From contig OX243827.1 in NCBI GenBank assembly GCA_945859605.1, positions 29,273,141 to 29,337,140 of the forward strand: a stretch of DNA of 64,000 nucleotides, written 5' to 3'. The notes under the pieces were generated by a model. It saw only the letters and a list, made by a program, of their open reading frames with translations. It had not been told where the DNA came from and did no database searches. Made by a program: the position numbers and the translations under genes. Positions 59,304 through 64,000 of this stretch are shown here, in pieces. The stretch's first letter is position 1. Each line of letters opens with the position of its first letter. The stretch comes from Lumbricus rubellus. Taxonomy: Eukaryota > Annelida > Clitellata > Crassiclitellata > Lumbricidae.

Positions 59304-59989
59304 GTTAGTCATGTCATTTAAAATATTTAACAAATTAAAACAGCATTTTAGAAATCTAAAGAAATTATTTTGCTTTCTATGTTGATTGTTGAAGTCATTC
59401 ATAGCTCTCTTTTCACTGAACAAATGCAAGGTTTCTATTTCTATCATTGGGCAACGAAAAATTTAAAGTTTCTAACATCTAAAAGATAGGAAATTAGTGT
59501 TAGCGCTGTTCTTCAAAGCTGCTGTTCAAAATGTCCTCCATTAGCTCGAATGCATGCTCTAAGGCGCTTTCGCCATTCATTGATTGCATTGCCCAAATTC
59601 GAACGGGCATAACTTCGGACTATGTTCGTAGAATTGGTTGCAATTTTCAGGAAACATTGATAATTTATCCCTCTTATATTCTATGAAATTTCATAGAGTT
59701 TCATTTAAAATTGACAAGTATATCGCCAAAACAAAAAAGGTATCAATTCAATTGGGACACCGTGTACAGAGGGTCAATTCACTAAGACTTGGTTCTTGTG
59801 TCGCCTCTAAAAGTGCAGAAAACTAACGAAGCAGGTAAATTATTTCAATAGTTAGGCCTATGTGAGCTTTGCATTTGTTGTAGTGCGACTGCCGCCATCA
59901 ATAACGAATAATCCAAACAGAACAGTTATCTTCAGAGAGTTTGATCTGGTTATACTGGAATGCAGAGCTACAGGAACACCGCCCATAAC
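59249..59989 (+). CDS. Gene C: 5' end of a third paralog
   Basis: Two exons visible, 59249-59303 and 59884-59989, equal in length and phase to gene B exons 1 and 2. They encode MWILFSLCLIASASSQDD and the first half of an Ig1 domain ([34 protein letters not shown]) with its Cys. No stop or frame defect is seen. The next exon would lie after the LINE insertion, beyond 64000. Likely an L1-type-Ig adhesion GPCR like gene B; whether it is complete cannot be told from here. Confidence 0.82.
59884..59989 (+). CDS. Gene C exon 2: first half of Ig1
   Basis: 106 nt, phase 1-2, acceptor CATTTGTTGTAG, donor GTAGGT. Aligns along its length with gene B 19846-19951. Confidence 0.87.
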
Positions 59990-60288
59990 GTAGGTCTAAA
60001 TGAATTTTCGTTTAATTGTAGAAAAAGCTTGATGTTAGACAGCCAATTGGCTGTAAATTTTATGTAACGCAGCTGCTAATTAGCTACTACTGGAACATTA
60101 GGCATTTGTGATTGATTATCGTTGCAGCAGATGCGCAAATTATTATAGTTTTTCATTAGCGGCTGCACAAAAAGTAGAAGAAGAAAAGTATTTCTTTCTG
60201 CTGAATTCTATTGTTTGTGCAATGCGCATGTCAGAGGCAGATAACAGTATTTCGAAACCATTCTAACTGACATTCTGAGGTCTTCTGT

Positions 60289-63200
60289 ACCGGGTAATGT
60301 ACACGCACATGTCAAATCGTTTAAGTTCGTGGATTCTATCGTGCTGGTTGTTTTCTGGAATTTTGAAGTCATTTCGTCGCAATTTGCGTACTTTTGCTGG
60401 TTTTTCATTGACTCGGTTAGTGCAGTGCTCGTTGATGCGTGACGTACGTTTCGGGTCGGTGTTGTTGTTATCGTTACGCTTCACCGGCCCTAGGCCTGAC
60501 TGTGCAGTTTGTCGTCGTGTCGCTGAGCTGGGATTGAAGCGCCGTACCCGCGGCTGCCGTGCAGGTCTACACTGCGTACGCTCCAGACGCCCGTATGTGC
60601 TGACCACGTCGGCGCTGTGCACCGTTGCTGTGATCACAGGCAACCGACCGCTACGTCATCCGGCTGTCGGCCATGTTGTTGATCCTGCTTCGGGACCGTC
60701 AACATCGGTAGCCTCTTCCAGTGCCCCGGTCAAGGATGCTCGTCGTCGCGACTACCTTGTCCGACCGGCCATGCAGCGTCACGTCTTCCATCAGACTCGT
60801 CAGGTCAGATGTGCCACACTCAACGTCCGTTCTGTTGGCAACAAGGTCGACGTTGTCGGCCAGTGTTGGCGTGACGCGGAATTGGACGTACTAGGCCTCA
60901 CCGAGACCTGGCACGAGGACGCTGACGATGTCTCTCTTCGACGTCTGAGGTCGACCGGTCTGCAGTTGCTTGAACGGGCTCGCCCTGCTCGACCGGGGGC
61001 ACGGACCGATGACATCTACTATCAGAATCACGGTGGTGTTGCCGTGATCGCCTCCACTGCGGTCAGACTTACGAAGATCACCGCCCCGTTCGAGCTGACC
61101 ACCTTCGAGCACCTCATCGCAAGGACGACCGTCTCCGGAAGCTCGTTCGTCTTCGCGGTTGTCTACCGTCCAGGTTCAGCCGCGCCGACCGCCGCCTTCT
61201 TCGACGAGTTTCGTTCACTACTCGAGTTTCTGTCATCATTCGCCATGCCTTACGTCATCACCGGCGATCTCAACATCCACTTTGAACGTCCGGACGATCC
61301 GATGACGCTGCGCGCGACTGAGTTGTTGGAGACGTTTGACGCTGTACAGAGCGTGACGGTTGCTACTCACGATGGCGGCGGAAGACTTGACGTTGTCGTT
61401 ACGAGAGTTGACGAGAAGCCGTCGGTGATTGATGTTACCATTGTTCCACGCCGTGCGTCCGACCATCGGCTGGTGACTTGGCCCTTCATCGCCGCTCCAG
61501 TAGAGACACCCGTCTATAAAACCCAGACTCGCAGATCGTGGCGGAGGTTCGATGTGGATCGTTTCAGGTCGGATCTCGCTGACTCCTGTCTCTGCGACGA
61601 CACTCTGGGTCCTTCTTCGCACGATGACGTTTCAGCGGCGGCTCTGAGGTTCGACGAGGTCGTCGCGGCACTACTCGACGTCCATGCGCCAATGACGGAG
61701 ATCACTTGCCGCGTCCGGTCCTCGTCGGACAAGTGGTACGACGCTGAGTGTCGTTCTGCGAAACGTCATGCTAGACGTCTCGAGCGGCGCTACAAAAAGG
61801 CACGTCTGGAAACGGACCGGAAGTGCTGGGTGGAGTCGTTGGGATCGATGCACCGACTTGTCCAGTCCAAAAGGCGATCATTTTGGAGATCAAAAATCGA
61901 CACACAACGTGACCCGGCGTCTATTTGGCGCACGATTAACGATGGACTGGGTAAAGGAAAAGAAGGCGTCCAGAGTCCGGCTCCAGGACTCTCTGCCGAG
62001 GCTTTCGCCGACTACTTTGATCAGAAGGTCTCTGATGTCAGATCGGCTACTGACGGCGCGTCACCGCCGGTGTTTCGTGACATCGCAACGGACGACCGGT
62101 TCCTCGCTTTCTCGCCCGTAACGTCCGACATCGTGTGCCGGATGGTCAACGACGCCGTTGACAAATACTCCATGAAGGACCCGATGCCGACGTGGCTGCT
62201 CAAGTCCTGCATCGATCTACTCGCTCCATATATCGTGTCGGTTTTCAACTCATCGCTGTCCTCCGGTGCCTTTCCGACGTACTACAAGGACGCCTACGTC
62301 ACTCCTCGACTGAAGAAACCGACGCTTCCGCCCTGCGAGCTCTCCAGTTACCGACCGATCTCCAACCTGTCATTCCTGTCAAAGCTCCTTGAGCGGGTCG
62401 TTAGCATCCAGCTAACCGAGTTCCTGTCGTCGGCTGGCCTTCTTCCAGTTCATCAGTCGGCCTACCGGAAACACCATTCGACCGAGACCGCTCTTCTTAC
62501 GGTTGTAACAGACCTTACGGAAGCGATCGATGCGGGCAACCACGCTTTGCTTGGTCCGCTCGATCTCTCGGCCGCCTTCGATACGGTCGACCATGATGTT
62601 CTGGTCGAGCGCTTGTCCAGGACGTACGGGATCTGCTCAACCGCGCTTGACTGGCTTCGCTCCTATCTCTTCAATCGCCGACAGACGGTGCTCTTCGACG
62701 GGGTCTTCTCAACCATCCGCTCTCTCTTCTGTGGCGTCCCTCAGGGCTCTGTTCTCGGCCCGCTGCTGTTTCTGCTCTACACCGCCGACGTGGGTGAGCT
62801 TCCTACAAGTCTCGGCCTAGCATCTCATTTCTATGCCGACGACTCCCAGCTCTACACGTGGGGACATCCATCAACTGTCGAGCAGCAGAGGGGAAGAATG
62901 GAGCTTGGCATTGAGCGGATTGCCGACTGGATGCGGTCGAATCGACTGCGGCTTAACCCCGAGAAGACCGACTTCCTGTGGTGTGCGACCAGAAGACGGT
63001 GTCTCCATCTCGACACCGGCGCGCTGAGTGTCTGTGGGGCCCTGATACGGCCTTCGACTTCCGTGCGCGATCTCGGCGTCCTGCTGGAGTCAGATCTGTC
63101 CATGAGGCGCCATATCGCCTGGACAGTAGGTTGTTGCTTCCGGCAGCTCCGTCTCATCAGGAGCTGCATCAAGTCCTTGCCCTTTGAGGCCGCGAGGGCG

Positions 63201-63774
63201 GCCGTCGCCGCCTTCGTCACTTCCAAGGTGGATCGCTGCAACAGCTTGCTTGCCGGCGCGCCTGCGTGCCTCTTGGACGGACTCCAGTCAGTGCTTAATG
63301 CCGCGGCGAGGCTAGTCTGCAACAGGAGAAAGTATGACCACGTCACGCCGCTCCTCCGTGATGTCCTCCACTGGCTGCCTGTTCCATCTCGCATCGAATT
63401 CAAGCTCTGTTTGCTCGTGTTCAAATCGCTTCACGGAGCTGCGCCCGAGTACCTGCGCGATTGCTGCATAGAGACTCATTCCTCCGCGGCTGGGCTTCGG
63501 CTCAGATCATCCGAGAGGTCTGACTTGCGTGTGCGGAGAATGAGAACGTGCTTCGGCGATCGTGCCTTCTCGGTCGCTGGTCCTCGTTGCTGGAACAGTC
63601 TTCCTCTCGCTATCCGATCAGCAGGCTCAGTGGACTCTTTTAAAGCCAGGCTAAAATCACACTTGTTCGCTAGGGCTTATCCGGTGTAGCTGGTTTTCTG
63701 TAAGGCGCCCTTGTAACGGCATGGCTGTGTTACTGCGCCATATGAATCGTCGTAATTATTATTATTATTATTAT
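60289..63774 (+). mobile_element. LINE insertion with ATT-repeat tail
   Basis: The left limit is set where similarity to gene B intron 2 stops (about 60289). The right end is an ATT trinucleotide tail (63752-63774) after GCGCCATATGAATCG. No target duplication recognised. Confidence 0.75.
60297..63689 (+). CDS. Intact LINE endonuclease-reverse transcriptase (CR1/L2-like)
   Basis: A single uninterrupted frame of 1130 residues. From about residue 168 an apurinic endonuclease domain runs (ATLNVRSVGNKVDVV, LTETWHED, VITGDLNIHFE, SDHRLVTW). RT follows: SSYRPISNLSFLSKLLERVV, LDLSAAFDTVDHD (Asp near 755), GVPQGSVLGPLLFLLY and FYADDSQLY (YADD near 846). The C-terminal segment has LHWLPVPSRIEFK and RCWNSLP. 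All expected catalytic motifs are present. The first 158 residues look unlike protein of this family, and ATG at 60771 is a likelier start. GC-rich codon use contrasts with the AT-rich host introns. Inserted in gene C intron 2, same strand. Confidence 0.93.
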   Translation: MYTHMSNRLSSWILSCWLFSGILKSFRRNLRTFAGFSLTRLVQCSLMRDVRFGSVLLLSLRFTGPRPDCAVCRRVAELGLKRRTRGCRAGLHCVRSRRPYVLTTSALCTVAVITGNRPLRHPAVGHVVDPASGPSTSVASSSAPVKDARRRDYLVRPAMQRHVFHQTRQVRCATLNVRSVGNKVDVVGQCWRDAELDVLGLTETWHEDADDVSLRRLRSTGLQLLERARPARPGARTDDIYYQNHGGVAVIASTAVRLTKITAPFELTTFEHLIARTTVSGSSFVFAVVYRPGSAAPTAAFFDEFRSLLEFLSSFAMPYVITGDLNIHFERPDDPMTLRATELLETFDAVQSVTVATHDGGGRLDVVVTRVDEKPSVIDVTIVPRRASDHRLVTWPFIAAPVETPVYKTQTRRSWRRFDVDRFRSDLADSCLCDDTLGPSSHDDVSAAALRFDEVVAALLDVHAPMTEITCRVRSSSDKWYDAECRSAKRHARRLERRYKKARLETDRKCWVESLGSMHRLVQSKRRSFWRSKIDTQRDPASIWRTINDGLGKGKEGVQSPAPGLSAEAFADYFDQKVSDVRSATDGASPPVFRDIATDDRFLAFSPVTSDIVCRMVNDAVDKYSMKDPMPTWLLKSCIDLLAPYIVSVFNSSLSSGAFPTYYKDAYVTPRLKKPTLPPCELSSYRPISNLSFLSKLLERVVSIQLTEFLSSAGLLPVHQSAYRKHHSTETALLTVVTDLTEAIDAGNHALLGPLDLSAAFDTVDHDVLVERLSRTYGICSTALDWLRSYLFNRRQTVLFDGVFSTIRSLFCGVPQGSVLGPLLFLLYTADVGELPTSLGLASHFYADDSQLYTWGHPSTVEQQRGRMELGIERIADWMRSNRLRLNPEKTDFLWCATRRRCLHLDTGALSVCGALIRPSTSVRDLGVLLESDLSMRRHIAWTVGCCFRQLRLIRSCIKSLPFEAARAAVAAFVTSKVDRCNSLLAGAPACLLDGLQSVLNAAARLVCNRRKYDHVTPLLRDVLHWLPVPSRIEFKLCLLVFKSLHGAAPEYLRDCCIETHSSAAGLRLRSSERSDLRVRRMRTCFGDRAFSVAGPRCWNSLPLAIRSAGSVDSFKARLKSHLFARAYPV

Positions 63775-63837
63775 TAAATTAATGCCGTTGAATAGGCTAC
63801 GAATTTTTACACAATAATTGCAGATTTTGAATATCTA

Positions 63838-63890
63838 TCGATCTATCTGTCGTCTGTCTGTCTGTATGTATGTATGTCTGCCTATCTATT
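63838..63890. repeat. Short CTGT/ATGT/CTAT repeat, gene C intron 2
   Basis: A degenerate tetranucleotide tract at the place where gene B intron 2 has its long arrays. Unique-looking sequence similar to 22270-22320 follows up to the window end. Confidence 0.7.
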
Positions 63891-64000
63891 CATATCCGTC
63901 CTTCCATTCATCAGTCCATCCATATATCTTTCTGATCTCCTAACAGCTAGATGTCTGCTGCACTCTTTACTCAGAGCACATGATCATTTATCAACTGATG

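Noticed and set aside
60297..60770. First 158 codons of the LINE frame as genuine protein
   Set aside because: Start lies at the insertion boundary and the sequence lacks family features; ATG 60771 is the better start.

Overview
The window is eukaryotic: multi-exon genes with GT-AG introns, dense transposable elements and tetranucleotide microsatellites. The short palindrome TAGGCCTA is scattered everywhere. The protein families (L1-type Ig domains, GAIN/GPS, adhesion-GPCR 7TM, CR1/L2-like LINE, tRNA SINEs) suggest a marine animal, most likely an invertebrate deuterostome. That placement is inference and the species cannot be named from sequence alone.

The backbone is a head-to-tail tandem array of three paralogous + strand genes. 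Gene A (137-15793) lacks its 5' exons, which lie off the left edge; 22 exons encode one Ig domain, a Cys-rich linker, four tandem GAIN-A-like exons, the rest of GAIN with GPS, a seven-helix domain and a Ser/Thr tail. Gene B (19224-55034) is complete: 27 in-frame exons, 3279 nt, 1092 residues. It encodes a signal peptide, four Ig domains that follow vertebrate L1CAM/neurofascin Ig1-Ig4 in order, a Cys-rich linker, GAIN, GPS, 7TM and a tail. Gene C (from 59249) shows only its signal-peptide exon and first half-Ig exon before the window ends. Splice phases match exon by exon between paralogs, so the models support each other. The proteins should be surface adhesion receptors: an L1-like ectodomain for binding, a self-cleaving GAIN/GPS with a tethered agonist, and a G-protein-type helical bundle.

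Layout: 1-15793 gene A, with piggyBac, foldback, SINE and Helitron-like insertions in introns; 15794-19157 spacer with a nested insertion and a SINE; 19158-55034 gene B, with introns swollen by hAT, mariner, Tc1, LINE, SINE and MITE copies and a 7.6-kb LTR element without gag-pol; 55035-59190 spacer with MITE, SINE and LINE fragments; 59191-64000 start of gene C with an intact LINE in intron 2. Most insertions are copy-specific, and the paralogous intron or spacer often shows the empty site.

The points I find most worth attention are the L1-type-Ig/adhesion-GPCR architecture, the array of decaying GAIN-A exons in gene A, a transposon that landed in the polypyrimidine tract of gene B's GPS exon and duplicated it, and a non-autonomous LTR element with near-identical LTRs. 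All homology statements come from reading the translation, not from a database search.
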